Source: Oscarella lobularis (taxonomy: Eukaryota; Porifera; Homoscleromorpha; Homosclerophorida; Oscarellidae). Taken from it: 64,000 bases of DNA. Below, in pieces: positions 45,007 to 58,718 of this stretch. The first letter of the stretch is position 1. Each line of letters opens with the position of its first letter. Made by a program: the position numbers and the translations under genes. The notes under the pieces were generated by a model. That model had not been told where the DNA came from, searched no databases, and was given only the letters and a program-made list of their open reading frames with translations. Where the stretch lies: contig NC_089182.1 of the NCBI RefSeq assembly GCF_947507565.1, forward strand, positions 2,728,001-2,792,000, read 5' to 3'.

Positions 45007-48000
45007 ATGCGTCTCGTTCTTTGGCTGTACTTCTTCTGCAACAGATTCGTTGCATCCACAGGTAGGCATCAGATACTACGGTACAAGAGGCTGAAGCCAT
45101 CTGAAGCTGGCTGAAGCCTGACTTCCCCCGCGCGCTAAGAGAGATGCGCGGCGCTACTCTCGCACGAGGGAAGGCCTGGTGTACGAGGCTAACCCTTTCG
45201 TGCAGATAATCCTTTGATTGATATCTACTCGAGTGCGACAGTGTCTTCGTCGAGTGTGCTCGAGGATGAAGGAATCAAGTTTGTGCCTCAGTGGGCTGTC
45301 GACAGAGTTAGCAGTCGGTTGTGGTCCAACTGCTTTGTTTCTAAAAAGGAAATGAATCCGTGGTGGAGATTAGACCTGGGGAAAAAGCAAACAATTAATT
45401 TGGTGCACATTGACTTTCGAGACGACAGTCTCAGTCATCAGCTAGACGTGAAAAAGGAGGACATGGATGGCTTTACGGTCTATGTAGATGACGTCAGTGA
45501 CTCCACCACTAGTGGACATACGGGGTGTGGAAGTGCAATCAGTTCATTTGATGGTACCAAATCTCGACTACGCTTCCAGTGCACGGGCACAGAAGGACGG
45601 TATATTCACGTAATTGTTCAGTCATCTACGGCAACATATTTGGCACTCTGTGAAATCTTCATCAATTTTGCTGGCAAGGCTTGCAAATGTGCTTGTAAGA
45701 TTTTCTAACGTTTTTTATTTTGTAGTCGCTTCTGGGCCTACTTACGCGACGTACGAAGGAGAGTACTATATTGTTCGACCAGGAGATGACCCAAGTAAGC
45801 CATCAAGCCTTGCCATTGATGATAAGACTGGAACGTGTGCGTCAACGAATGACACTTCTACTCCTCAGTCATTGAGTGTTCGTCTTCCTTGGCCAATCTT
45901 TGTGCTGGACTATAAGCTGTATATGAATGTACATTCTGGTGTGACCTATCAAGAATATGCTGGAAGTCATCTGTCAAATAATGGACTTGACAATCGCAGA
46001 GTCTTCGACCATGTTTCTACTTCAAATGGAAATGAAGTTTTCACAAGAAGGCCTGCGTCTTTTTTGACTGACATTACCATCAGTATCGGCCTTTCCAATA
46101 AAAAATTAGAAGTGTGTGAAGTACAACTACTTTACCATGGTTCGGTTTATTTATTCTATAGTAACGTGTATTTTCTTATTTCTTCTGTTAGGCATTATTC
46201 TTGATATTTACAGTTCATCAGCAGCAGCTGCATTGAGCGAAATAAATGCGTCAACACTAGCGTCAAAAGCTATTGATAACAGTTTTCAAACTGACGGAAA
46301 TGCTTGCTATCGTTCCGCTCAGCAGCCTGGAACATGGTGGCGTCTACAGTCAAAGGAAGCAAATGCAATTGGACTGGTTGTAATCACTCCATTGCCAGAC
46401 AGCACGGCATTGAGTGAAATGAACGGATTCAGTGTCTACGTCGGAAACAAGACGACTAATTCAGGCAAAGACAATGTGATGTGTGGATCACCGTGGGTCA
46501 ATCCATCGCCAGGAAGCGTATCAACTATTCAAGTGACATGCGCCAGTAAACCAGTTGGAAAGTACGTCTACATTGTAGCATCAAACAAGGCAACATCATC
46601 GTTATCATTGTGTGAAGTTCAGATTTTTGACTGCGCAGGTACAGCTACAATAGTTTTAAAAAAAAACAGAAGTAAGTTTTGTTGCACAAAGGGTCAGATC
46701 CTGTTTCATCTGGAACAAGCAATGATATATCAATAAGCGCTTCTGGCATGGCAAAGTTGACGTGTAATGCAACCGGGTGTCCTACTCCAAATATAGAATG
46801 GACTGGGCCAGACGGACAGATTGTTAGTGCAGCTACTCACACTCAGACTGGAGTGACTGTCACTAGCACAATTGATGTGCAAGGAAGCGGAGGAGGCAAA
46901 TACAGTTGCATTGCATACAATGGAAGAACTTCTAACGCTACAAAAGAAATCACAGTATCAGGTACTATCTAGGGTACGTAGGTGTTTTTAGATTTGCAGT
47001 TGCAATTTAGTCTTTCCGATGATTACTACGTCGCCGATGGACAAGACTGTCAATCATGGGCAAAACACAATGTTGAGTTGTTCCGGAAGCGGATTTCCAG
47101 TTTCAACGATCACGTGGACATCTCCAACAGGAAGTTCATTTACCGCAAAAAATCCTACAGTAGAGTCTGGCATAGCAACGAGAATCATTGACGTGACAAA
47201 TCAAAAGGGGGCAGATGGCGGTGGAACGTTCAAGTGCACAGCAAGCAATGGAATAGGAAATGATGCCTCTACTCAAGCTATTATATCAGGTAAGCCTGTA
47301 ATGGCGTGTTGTCTACGATGTATCTATTTACATTGTTTTCTTAGTACGTCTAAAAGTCACCAAATTAGTTCCGTCAACGAGGTCTGTTGTTGATGGTAGT
47401 ACTGTTGACCCAGTTGTGTGTGAAGCTGAAGGATATCCTAAGCCTTCCGTCAACTGGAAGCTTAAAGGAAGCACTGTTTCCAGTTCTCTAACCACTAATG
47501 AATACAGCGTAGGAGGCTTATCATATCGTAGCGGAAGAAATTTGACGCTAGGAGCGGTATCTTTCAGTCAAAATGGAAACGTTTATACTTGTGAAGCAGG
47601 ATCAAGCACATCGACGTTCACTCTCACTGTCACTGGTAAGATGATGTTGACTTCTTTATTTTTACACGTTTATTTTCTTTTCAGTGGATGCTACGTTTAC
47701 ATCAGATCCCCAGAATAAGTATGGAAAGGTGGGAGATACGCTGATTCTCTCTTGTGAAGCAACAGGAGCTTCAGCTAAGGTCATTGAATGGTACAAAGAC
47801 AGCACAAATATAAGCAACGGGGTTTCTACGTCTACTGCTAATGGAGTGACGACCAGTTCACTGACTCTGATGAACGTTCAGCTGAGTGACGGTTCAACGA
47901 ATTACTACTGTAAGGCTGGGCCTACTGCCGGTCATCAAGATGCTGTATCTTCATCCAAAGCGATTGTTGGAAGTAAGAGACTTGTGGGGTCATATACAGT

Positions 48001-51000
48001 AGAATACTTCGTAATTTTTTCCGTTAGTTCTTGGTAGCATCACTTCGTTTCCGTCTCGAGCCTTTCATCCTGGTAGCTCGTCAAACCGTCCATTTGCGTG
48101 TACATTTACAGCCAATCCCCGCCCAACTAGTGGAGAATTGATACTGGATGGAAAAGTGAAGGCATCTCTTACTCAAACGATCCCAAATTCAGGAAATTCG
48201 TGGACTGTTAGCGATCCTATTCAATCAATAACAGTTGAAGAGGGAGGTAACTACACTTGCGTAGCAAAGATGGGCTCTTTCAGCATCGTATCTTATGCTC
48301 AGCTAGGAAGTGAGCTAGATCAAATAACAAATGAGTCTTTTTCTAACTGCTTTTTTCTAGTCACTTGTGTTATATCTGTTCCACCACAACCAACAATATT
48401 AGAAGCAGGAAAAACGAAGACACTGACTTGCAGTGGCACGGGATATCCTATACCTTCTATTACATGGAAAAAGACACTTGGAAGTCAAGTAAATCAGATA
48501 GCAGGCAAAGACAGTACAGATTACTCTAAGCGAGAGAAAACGAGCTCAATCACGCTGATGGGAAGTGATATTGATCAAGCTGGCTCATATGAATGCACTG
48601 TAACAAATACAGCGCCGCCAGGCAGCATTATACGAACGTCTTCAGTGGATGTGACAGGTATTTGTTTGCAGTGTTTGTTGAAGAGAAACAAAGATGTTGT
48701 CTTTAGTAAAGCCTATGATTGTCACAAAATCGTTTTCTCGAATCGGAACATGGGGACAATCCGAAATCCTGACTTGTCTTGCTATAGGCTATCCTTTGCC
48801 AACAATCACTTGGACATTTCGAGGACAGCCTGTGACTAAAGGCATTTCTGTCTCAGCGGCAGGAGGTGTCAATCGTACCAGTACTCTCACCCGGATGACG
48901 GTGGAGGCGCTAAAGGATGGAGGAGTGTATACGTGCAGTGCCACGAACAGCGCTGGAGATGGCGGATCAATTAACGTCAATTTGAATTGTAAGTAGTGCG
49001 CAATTTGTGTGGAGGTGACAGATAGGCGATATTTTCTTTCATGTACAGTTGATTCAAGAGTGACTACAGATCCGAAGAGTCAAGATTTAGCCTATGGAAC
49101 AAGGCTTTCGCTTACTTGTGTGGTATCGTCTTTCCCGGCTGTATCTTCTTCTATTAAATGGCACAAAGACGGCGCCATTCAGTCATCATCGTTATCGACA
49201 AATTCTACAGAACTTGCATTCGTTACCAGCACGTTCAACGTAAGTAGCGTCGATGAAAATGATGGAGGAAATTACACGTGCTACGTATCATCCAATCCAG
49301 CTATTATTACTAGTAAGCATCCAGTACTTGTTTTAAAATTGTTCGTGTGCACCGGTCCGTTTTTTCACCAGTCAGGGATCACTTCATTTTGGATCCTCAA
49401 GGCGAAAGTCCGTTTGAAGGAAGCGCGGCTACGTTGTCATGCAGGGTTGTTGGATATCCTCCGCCGAACGACATCGTATGGCAAAAATCAGATGATAATC
49501 AGTCCTACAGCGACGTTGATGGAAATTTGACGTCTACGTCTCGAAAAGTGATGCGGTCAATTTCAAGCAATCTTACTTTTTCATCAATACACAGATCTGC
49601 GTCGGGGTTCTATCGATGCCGTACCAACAGCACCAATCCAGCGATGTCGAAATCATCTTACGTCAATGTCTACTGTATGCTATGCAACGCTGGATCGTCC
49701 TCTAAATAATTTCAATGCATTTGTTTTTAGATAAACCGTCGTTTTCTGTAGACTTCAATGGCAGCAGCCAAGTCGTTCTTATTGGAGGGTCTTTCAAGTT
49801 GACCTGCACTGCACTACTAGGAAATCCTACTCCTTTAGTTGACTTTGTTAAAACGCCGCTAGATTCGTCTTCCAATGCCGAGAAGGTTGTGGCAGACGAT
49901 GCCTACCAGATTACACGTGAAAGTGGAAAGGTAACGTTAATGGTTCGTAATGCCAATACGTCAGAATCTGGGCATTACTTTTGCCGCGCCTCTAATCCTG
50001 CTGGAAGTGTTAATTCAAGAACAACAACTATTATTGTCAGAGGTAAGGTTTGCATTCGCTTTCTAGTTGAATATGAATTGACCTTTAGGACCCCCGTCAA
50101 GAATCAACCCACATGACGTAACAGTTCTACAAAGAAACGCCTCTAGTATTACGATTTCGTGGACTGCACCGTATAATGGTGGTAGTCCTATACTCAACTA
50201 CACAATCAACTACAGACTCTCCGGATCTACTACGGCCTTCGAAACTGCCCATGTGCTAGACAACGGCACATTTACGGCAACGATTTCTCATCTCAAGGCT
50301 TTTACAAACTACGAAATTGTCGTCATTGCGTCAAATGTTGAAGGCCCAGCACAGGGCACAATACCGGCAATCCGAAACACCACAGCTGGAGGTGTGTCTA
50401 ATTTTCAATTGCTTTACCTGGTGCTAATACGTAATTATTTTTAGCTCCTTCGCCTCCACTCGGCTTTGTCGTTACTGTTCTGAGTTCGACAGCTGTTTTT
50501 GCTCAGTGGGATCTGCCGGCAGAACCAGCTGGAATTATTCAGTATTACCGAGTTTATTACGAAGATAAAGGAAGAGCCAAACGAGCAACGCCACCATACG
50601 AGGAGTTTGGTGGAAAAATTACATCAGGGGTGATACCATCATTGAGAAAATACGTTCGCTACAATTTTTACGTGCGGGCTGTGAATGTTGATGAATTTGG
50701 AACAGAGATAATCGGCCAACAAAGTAGCGCTTTCTCAGTTACTACCAGCGAAGACGGTAAGCTTCGAGGTTTGATTCTGTTGATGTAGATGTATCTAGTG
50801 CGATCTTTCTGGTGCAGCTCCTGGTGTGCCTTTGAATGTGCAATCAGAGGCTATTCCCGACAGCACATCAATGTTGAGAGTTGTGTGGAAAGAACCGACA
50901 GATACAAACGGGATTATCAGAAATTATATCATATTCTATCAGCAAAAAAACGTTGGCGGCGAGAAGCTAAACAGGACAGCTGGAGACATAACGAGCGTGA

Positions 51001-52555
51001 TTCTTGATAATTTGGATCCCTACACTTCCTACACCATCTGGGTTTGTTAGATGACACAATAAACGCAATTCGTTTAATAGAGGGATTATTAATTAACAGG
51101 TTCAGGCTTACACCATTAAAGGTGGCCCGCTCAGCAATCCCATAGAAGGAAGAACGAGCGAAGGAGGTCTGTTCTCTTCGTAGTCTTGAATGGCTTATTC
51201 AAATTTTTCTTTTGCAGTACCAAGTGCTCCTCTAAATGTTAGGATTGCATTCTCCGATGCAACAAGTGTGTCACTTCAATGGACACCGCCTTCAAATACT
51301 CGCGGAATTATTATCAAATACACGGTGAATTCAGTTTTAAAGTTTCCTTGTCCTATATCAACGACTCTTTGTTTTAGATTTTCTACTCAGCCCAGAAGTT
51401 ATACAAAGGACAAGGAGACAATGAAGAATTTTTCAACATGGATTCCAATCGAACTGTTGATGCACCTATGACGAGCTTTACTGTCAACAAATTGGTGCCA
51501 GACACGGAATGGACGTTCTCTATTGCAGCTAGTACCTCTAAAGGAATAGGAACGATAAGCGCGAGTATTGGAAGGAGAACGTTGCCAGATGGTATTTTTG
51601 ATAGTAGTCAAGTTATTTGTAATTGTGGTCTCTTGCTTTTAGACCCTGTAAGGGTTGTTCTTTCAGTGGGATGTCCGACTTTGACAGCGACAGAAACTGC
51701 TGCCGTAATAACTTTGGTCAAGCCCTCTGAAAGAAACGGAAAAATTGGGTATCATAGATTAATTTGACTCTGCTAATTAGGTTAGGTCTTTGTCGTTCTA
51801 GTCAAATAGATGTACTGGCCGCTGAATCTCCTGAGACGACGGTCGATTTTGAAAACTACAAAGGCAATACAAAATATTCTTCTAATTTGCCCACTGGAGC
51901 AATCTACGTGGCGGCGAGATTCAACTCTCGCGAGGACGTACCTAATGAATTCATTCTGGGAGACGGTTTCAGTCGAAACGGTTTCGAGAATGGGCCATTG
52001 AAATCCGGCACAACGTACACATATGCGTTGCGAGTATACAGCGCAACGGACCCCTCTCTGGTGAGTGTCAGCAACGTGCTCACGGTTCGCACTACAGGAA
52101 CATGTACAAGTACAAGTACATGTGCCCCTTGTACTTGTGCGCCATGTGCTACTACTACTTGTGCACGTACAGCAGAGCCTGTGATCAGCAATCAAGGTCT
52201 GGTGAAGAGGTGGTTTCAGCGTTTCATAGACTAAGTGGTTGTTTTTAGACGGTACTAACATAATTGCAGTGGCTGTTGGCTGTTCTCTTGGCGGACTGGC
52301 AGCGGGAATACTTCTCTCCCTCATTGTGTATTGCTGTACTAAGAGAAAGATGACGAGGAATGTGAGTGGAAGTGACGAGGGGAATCTGAGCGATTTCAGG
52401 ATGACTGCTTCGTCTGTTTACGGAGGATTAGGAAAGATGGAAGAGAAGAAAGCTCAAGATGAATCCGTTTACGAAGAAGTGGGTGGATCATCTCACTCAT
52501 TCATTATTTGTTTGTCCGTCTTCGGTCCGTTGTATTCGTTGCATTAGAGACATGA
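45007..52555 (+). CDS. Giant discoidin/Ig/FN3 transmembrane receptor
   Basis: The signal-peptide exon is 45007-45061 (MRLVLWLYFFCNRFVAS), joining in phase 1 to 45206. Then come three discoidin/F5-8C-like lectin modules (45206-46640; the first and third with WWRLDLGKK and WWRLQSKEA), ten Ig domains from about 46690 to 50041 (most with Cys/Trp/Tyr-Cys signatures, for example YTCEAG and YECTVTN), four FN3 domains (50090-51595), and a juxtamembrane module (51640-52110; YVAARFNSREDVPNEFILGDG, GTTYTYALRVYSATD) like that of receptor tyrosine phosphatases. A Thr/Cys-rich CTCAPCATTTC spacer, one TM helix (AVAVGCSLGGLAAGILLSLIVYCC) and a short tail with SSVYGGL and ESVYEEV tyrosine motifs follow. Domains are bounded by phase-1 introns. 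No catalytic domain follows. The end is 52547 unspliced or 52555 if a last tiny intron is used. Confidence 0.82.
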
Positions 52556-53237
52556 GAAATTTTAGTGACGTAGTCTTCATCTTTTTTTCTCACGTAGCGT
52601 AATCTCCGCTCTAGCACAGGAAATATATGTATTATGATTATCGGTTCTTACCTGTACAGTATACGCGGTTAAATGGATCGTTGCCTTGAGTTCTGGGATG
52701 CTGATCTCTCGAAAAGTCTCCGATGAGTCGAATCCCCTTCTAATCTATGGTGGCGTCGAGTGCGACGACTCGCAGGACAGCGCGCACTCGATGAGAACGA
52801 TAGGTAGGTGCAGAAGGCGCTCGATCGTCGCTGCGTCGCTGTGCGGGTCGCTCGTGGAGCACGTGGTCGAAGAGCGTGTCGGCTAACTCGGCGAAAGCGG
52901 CGTCGGCTAACTCGGCGAAAGCGGCGTTGACGGCGACGATGTCGGCGAGACCACAGGATGCCTATGGCGAGACTGACGCGAGCGCAAAGGTCGCGAGTTG
53001 ACGCCCGACGAAGGAGAGCCAACAAACATCCGGGATAGCAATATGTGACGAAAACTACACAACTACTGACATACATGTGCCACGTAGGTTCAAAATTACT
53101 GCACCGAAGATGAATGGCCGTTTAGGAAGTTCACCAGAAAATCGCTGAACTGGAACTTCTGACGACTTTCCCTCACTCTTTTACACGACAATATCAATTG
53201 AAGTGCAATCTTCCCTAAATTGTACCTTATTACAAAT
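52556..53237. other. Convergent intergenic region with 24-bp tandem repeat
   Basis: A minus-strand frame (52669-53076) of 135 codons is Arg-rich and resembles nothing known. It contains a perfect 24-bp duplication (52878-52925, unit beginning GTCGGCTAACTCGG) that in another minus frame would read AFAELAD twice. Sequence near 53092-53142 could be a final exon of the LRR receptor on the minus strand (FSDFLVNFLNGHSSSVQ then stop) after a GTGAGT donor at 53247; this is a suggestion only. Confidence 0.4.
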
Positions 53238-56200
53238 TCAACTCACATTCAGTAGTTTACCTATTATGTAGAGAATGAAGAGCCCGTTCACGACGAGTAA
53301 ACTGACTGAGAATACATTTTGCTCGGTCAAACTGGTGGCACTGCTCTCCTTTTGACTCGATAGGACTAGGAGAGTTGCCAGCATTAAATTTAGAGATATG
53401 ACGAACAACGACAGTAATTGCAACAGGTGCTCAGATTTTCTTTTGATTGGCTGAAATTGAGCGTGAAGAAGTAGGAAAATATTTGCCAGAATAGCCGCTA
53501 TCGCTACACCGGAGTGGCTACCTTGACCGAAAAATTGAATGGCACACGTCAGAACGAATTTGCGAAGCACCTCCACTACTTCCCAGTACCAGAACTTCGG
53601 CTCGTAATTCTCGTCCAGAAAATGAAGTGATTCAATGACATTGTCACGAAGAGTAACTGATGGCTGTATGAGAAGTATCTCATCATCACTGTGCTCTGTT
53701 CGTTCAAAGCGTTTGTGTTTGTAGTAGAGTCCGACGAACATTAGAATCGGAAGTCCCACGACGTATATCATCAGTGACCAGCAAATCATCCACGCTGACT
53801 TCCACGTAGATTCGTCGTAGTTACACTCTAAGCTCAAGTCGGCTCTCAAGAACCATTTGCAAAATGGCTCGTTTGTATCTGATGATAGACATATGTTCAA
53901 ACACGTCAACGGTTTGTATGGTAGAACGGCTACTATTTGAGCTGTAGTCGCCGGATAACATACAAATAATAATAACCAAGTATTCCGAAGACATGACTTT
54001 TGAGCTGACGATGCATTTCGCTCTGACATAGAACTCTGTTTACGACATTTCGAGAGAGCAATGTATCTGATTCCATAGTACGTCCAGATCATACATACAA
54101 GAACTGCTTGACAACAGACGGTGAATATTGGTGTTGTCAGCGCATTGAGTCTCAATGAGTTAGCCAAGCACGACGGTGCTGCTACTGCGATGACGTTCAG
54201 CTCAATGATTTTCAGATATTGACCGAATGACAGTAACACTTGTGGCCACGGTACACGAGCCAACGCTTGAATGACTCCGGACATTACTTGACCAAATCCG
54301 ACGACAATTTTGATTTTTGCTGCCATGTGATCGACTAGACTGTGTTTGCCGATTTTCTGAGCTTTCTCTGCGAGGCGTAGAAGTAGAATGACTACGATCA
54401 CGAGTACGATAACGCCCACTATTTGGAGAGCTGTTCTCCATACATGTGGACATTTGTAACATTTTTGAAACCAAGAATAATATGACGATTTGCACACGGC
54501 GCATAGAATGCCTTCGTAGCCGCGTGAGCACATGTCTGATTGTTGTATTCGCGCTCTTTGGCTATCACTCCCATTGCAACTGTCTTCAATAGGACACCGA
54601 TGAATTCGAGGAAATGGCTTGGTGTATTCGATGGTTGTGCGAGGATAATTATCACTTCGTATCTTCAAATTCTCGACGAAGTGTGCGTATTCATTCTCGA
54701 GCTGCGTTCCATTGTAATCATTGGATATGTTCCAGCTCATCCAATAACCGGCTCTAACAGAAAGATAATCGTTTGAGCATTTCTGTCCGTTCTCAGAACA
54801 CATGTGACACTCTCCAAACCGATTAAATCTGTAATGATTTTCCAAACAGAAGCAAGCACGGTAATGAGCGTCATCGGTGGTGTTTGTTCCTGCTGGACAA
54901 ACTATGCAGTCAGCCGCGCTTGTGCCGGGGCTTTTATGTAAAGGTACGTATTTTCCATTTCCGCAGGATAAACACTTGTTTTGTGCAGTTGTATCTTGAT
55001 AAAATCCTCCTTTAAAACGTAATTGAATCAATTCATTATAACGAGAGTGTAAAATTTCTACCTGGTGGACAAGCAGAGCAGGTCTTTTTTTTTGAGTGAA
55101 TTGAATCTCCGTATGTTCCTATTGGACATTGAGTACAAAATGCTGATGCCATTGTATGTTGATTTGAAAATTTTTCTTGACAAACATATCCCATTGCAGA
55201 CAAATACAAAGCATTTACGGATGATGTTGTGAGAGTCAGATTCGTGGCTTTAGTTACGCAGTATCTAATTTTATAAAAAACGTAAAACAACCACAAACGT
55301 AAATACTAAATATTCTGCATACACGTGAGTTGTGTTTGAGAACGGTGGCAATTGCAGTTGCTTTGCAACAGAACAATTGAGGTAGCTAATACAAGTACAT
55401 GACATTTAATTAATTAATTAAATAATAGAATTAAGGTTACATGGCTGTACTCCGACTGAGCGAAGAAGAGAACGCAAATGCGTCTCTTGGAATAGAACGA
55501 AGTGGATTGTCTTGTACATAACTATAGCATTCTTTAGATCAACTTTTTTATGGTAATGCTACATTACATTTGTTTTATACGAGCAAAATTTGAGAACGCG
55601 CCATCTTCAAACATTGTGACATTATTTCCAATTAGATTTCTGTTAATTGAAGTATTACAAACAATTTTCGCACACTAAATATACAGTAGTACAGCACTTC
55701 CAAGTTGATCAAAGATCTGAACGTTGCAGCTCTCACAGCCCTAATTCTGTTGAACGAAGCGTGTCTGTATATTTAACGCAGTTACAAAAGAGTGCATAAC
55801 TACTACAATTGCTTACATTTCGCGCAAAAACGGTCTGTTTAAAAATGCAGCAGGTAATTCTTCTAAACGGTTTCCAGTAACGTCTCTTAAATAGACTCGT
55901 TTGTATAAATCAGCTCATTTTATTCAGATAAGACGTACAAAATGTTGACTTGAATTGTTTGTAGTAGCGTGTCAAGGACGAAAATACTATTGTTAGATAA
56001 ATATCTGCATTAAAGAAGAATCAGCAGGTTATAGAGCTTAGCAATGACTAAGGTGTACAGCAGATGAACGACTGCCCCCCTTTGAAAAAGATTACCATCC
56101 AGCGAAGTTAATTGGTTGTACGACAAATCCCTAATATAAAGAAAGCATAAATAGGCTGTAATTCATTGATTGTGCTTTTACAAAGAAAAGATAATTGATT

Positions 56201-57511
56201 GAGCTTTAAATGTGTTCTTTGGGAGAGTTCTGATTTTATTATTGGACAGATCTCTGCACAAAACGGAAAAAATAAACGGAGTGCCTGCGTCAGCAGCAAA
56301 CTTTACAGAGCCAATAGACTGGAGAGCGAAAGAAAAGCTCGATGATCAACTGCTTCAATTAAGTTTGAATGAAACCCACTGCACTCAAAAGCAAAAAAGT
56401 CAACATTTTGTTCTGCATAAAAAGTACTGCAGTTGACTTACAATAGAGGGATGCAAGGTAGATCTAAACTATCAGCTGTCAGTTCGCTAATGAAGTTGTC
56501 ACGAAAATTGCTAGAAATTCCCAGTCGCGCGTGTATACTAGACCACAGGTGTAATTTTGCTTACAACCAACCAGAAACCTTGCTGCAAGATCCCAGAGAA
56601 ATCAGCATTGATTTGGTAAGCTTTTTCAAACGGTTGCTGGAAAGATCCCTACGGAAACATACTCATGTACAATCAAACCCTGCCGTTAACTGCGTACAAA
56701 AAAGAGAGGCGTGGAAGATAACTGATTCCTTCTCTGCCAATGAATTCAATCTTGTTCTGATGCAAAATTCTACATATAAAGTAATACTATTGCTTGTGCT
56801 CTCTTTTAATTAATGCTTACAAGATGCTGAGCCAAGACATATTTGAAAAGGCTCTACTTTCTAAATACGTGATGCTGTTATAGCCCAGCTTTCTGCCGCA
56901 TAGTAAGTATCTGTATCTGCCTGCTGGCTCCAACGCAATAAGGCTTCTTACATTGTGATTAGTTTATTGTACTTGGTTCCATTCTGAAAAAAACCGTTCA
57001 CTGATTTCAAACGGTTATTGCTCAAATCTCTAGAAGCTCACATCGTTAAACAGTAACAGCATTCTAGAGTGTCAGCACATACAGATGCACGAGATTGACT
57101 GGCAAGACAAACGGTTCTGACAGGTAGTTAGATTCACCCGAGCTATATTCAAAAACTCACTATTACTATACTTATTTTTATCATTTCACTTACATTGACA
57201 TCAAATCATGAAAATCCCAAAAGTAGTCTGGACTTATATAGTCAATCGCATTGTTATCAAATTTGCTAAACACAGGGTATAATGGTTAGCTGTGCAACAG
57301 AACGTCAGTGAGCTCTATACAAAGTCGTCGCATTTTGAGGTAGACTCTCGGCGGGAGGCAACTGAGTAAGGGACTTTCGTGAGCAGTCAACGAGTCCACT
57401 TTTCAATTCACAGGTGCAATGCCGTTGACAGCCTCCATAAACGCCGCCATGGATTAGACGAGCGAAGACAATAAGCAGTAACAGCAACGTGAGATGAGGC
57501 ATTGGGAGCAA
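53238..57511 (-). CDS. LRR/Cys-rich multi-pass receptor
   Basis: Starts at 57511 with a signal peptide and LRR N-cap (MLPMPHLTLLLLLIVFARL, then CQRHCTCELKSGLVDCS). About ten small exons between 57260 and 55420 each carry roughly one leucine-rich repeat, for example DLSNNRLKSVNGFF (about 57020), DLSNNKIRTLPKNTF (about 56240), DLSYNQLTSLDGNLF (about 56110) and GNRLEELPAAFL (about 55870). Two exons (55265-55062 and 55031-53238) follow with TNFR/GCC2-GCC3-like cysteine modules (CTQCPIGTYG, CSACPPG, CIVCPAGTNTTDDA), a CSRGYEGILCAVC segment and about eight or nine hydrophobic helices (from LQIVGVIVLVIVVILLLRL to VSLLVVNGLFILYIIGKLL). A surface receptor or channel-like protein is inferred; ligand and coupling are unknown. 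Exact LRR exon borders were not all resolved. The stop at 53238 may be replaced by splicing from the GTGAGT there. Confidence 0.78.
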
Positions 57512-57894
57512 AGAACGGAACTGGTGCGGGTGAACGCTCGAGCTTCTCTTTTTATCTCTACATCAACACTGAAAGAAATCATGGGAAGAATTTTCCCATA
57601 GAAAGTCGAAACGAAGACCGAGTTTACCCGGAATAGCATGTGATCTCCGGGGTTTATCTCTAAGATAAGCCTAATCACCATTCGGTTTCGCTCCAATTTG
57701 TTTGGAAATGATCCCAGACTATATATAGGGACTGGCTCCGCGTAAACGAGTTTCGATTTAGTATTCTATGACTGCGAGACAGTCTGGATAGACACACTAA
57801 GTGTCTACAGAGACGAGAGACAGAGAGGAAGATCGGAGCCGTCTCACGTAGAGATAAAGAGAGAGTGATTGATAGGCGTAATAGAAACTACGTA
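57512..57894. other. Upstream region of LRR receptor
   Basis: No gene recognised. ACTATATATAGGG near 57719 is a TATA-like sequence reading either way; on the minus strand it would sit about 210 bp upstream of the receptor start codon. Confidence 0.35.
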
Positions 57895-58603
57895 TTAGAA
57901 AACGTTCCATCGTCCCGCGACGCGTGTTGAGGCTTTCTTCACGAATACGGTCACGTTTTTCGTTGAGAAGGCGCTGACTGTTTCGTCCCAGAATTTGTAA
58001 CCTAGAGGCCCCGAAACTCGTCGATTTCCTAAGACGGATCTCCTGCGATTCTTTTCGTCGCTTCGAATCGCAGAAATACTACAGTTGGAGGTGTGGATTA
58101 ATCTTGGACCCGTGTATCGTCGTCTTCCGGCTCGCACGAACTCGAAATTCGAAAATCGTCTCCGTAGTCGCCTCGAACTGCAGATGCGAGGCGATCGAGC
58201 TTCTTTCTCTTTTTCGCAGGGCCATATTGGACCCTTTTACGTCAGCTGAGCGTCTCTTTCTTCCTCTATTCGATCACGGATACTAGACCGTGATTCGATT
58301 TCTTCGACGTCGGACATCTTTGATCGACACGTGCGCTACGAAATAAAAAATCGAAGGCAAATCGAACTTATTGTGCATCGAACTATCGAAATACCTTTCG
58401 ATATCGCTTCGCGGCGACCCATGCAATCGAAACGCTGTACGTGCTGTGCTGTAGACGCTTAGGATTTTCCAATCGCCGCCGCGCGCTTCATTCCACGCCC
58501 GTTCTCGTTTCTCTTCTTCCTTTCCTGACTCGTTGGAGTCCTTCTCTCGTCCTTTGAGCTCCGCGTCGACCACGAGGTTCTTCTTCGCCATCTTGAAGTT
58601 CAC
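57895..58603 (-). CDS. Possible unknown gene with two frames, unassigned
   Basis: Two GC-rich minus frames, 58603-58283 (106 codons, beginning MNFKMAKKNLVVDAELKG and rich in Glu/Lys) and 58137-57895 (80 codons, basic), could be exons of one small protein. The first has the GC3 bias of real genes here and a plausible start, and CGAAAG/GTATTT near 58402 would be a donor. I recognise no domain and cannot show a splice joining them in frame. It could also be a promoter/CpG-rich region or non-coding RNA. Confidence 0.3.
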
Positions 58604-58718
58604 GCGTTAACGGCGTTATGTTATGCAATCAATGGTCAAACCGGTTTACGAATTCGCACCTATTGCGGGTAGAACCAATGAGAGCGCTAGCTGAGTCCCA
58701 CGTGACCCCAACGAACCA

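Noticed and set aside
45670-45680. A fourth GC donor at 45674 in the Ig/FN3 receptor
   Set aside because: A normal GTAAGA donor 32 bases downstream keeps the same phase, so the GC site is not needed.
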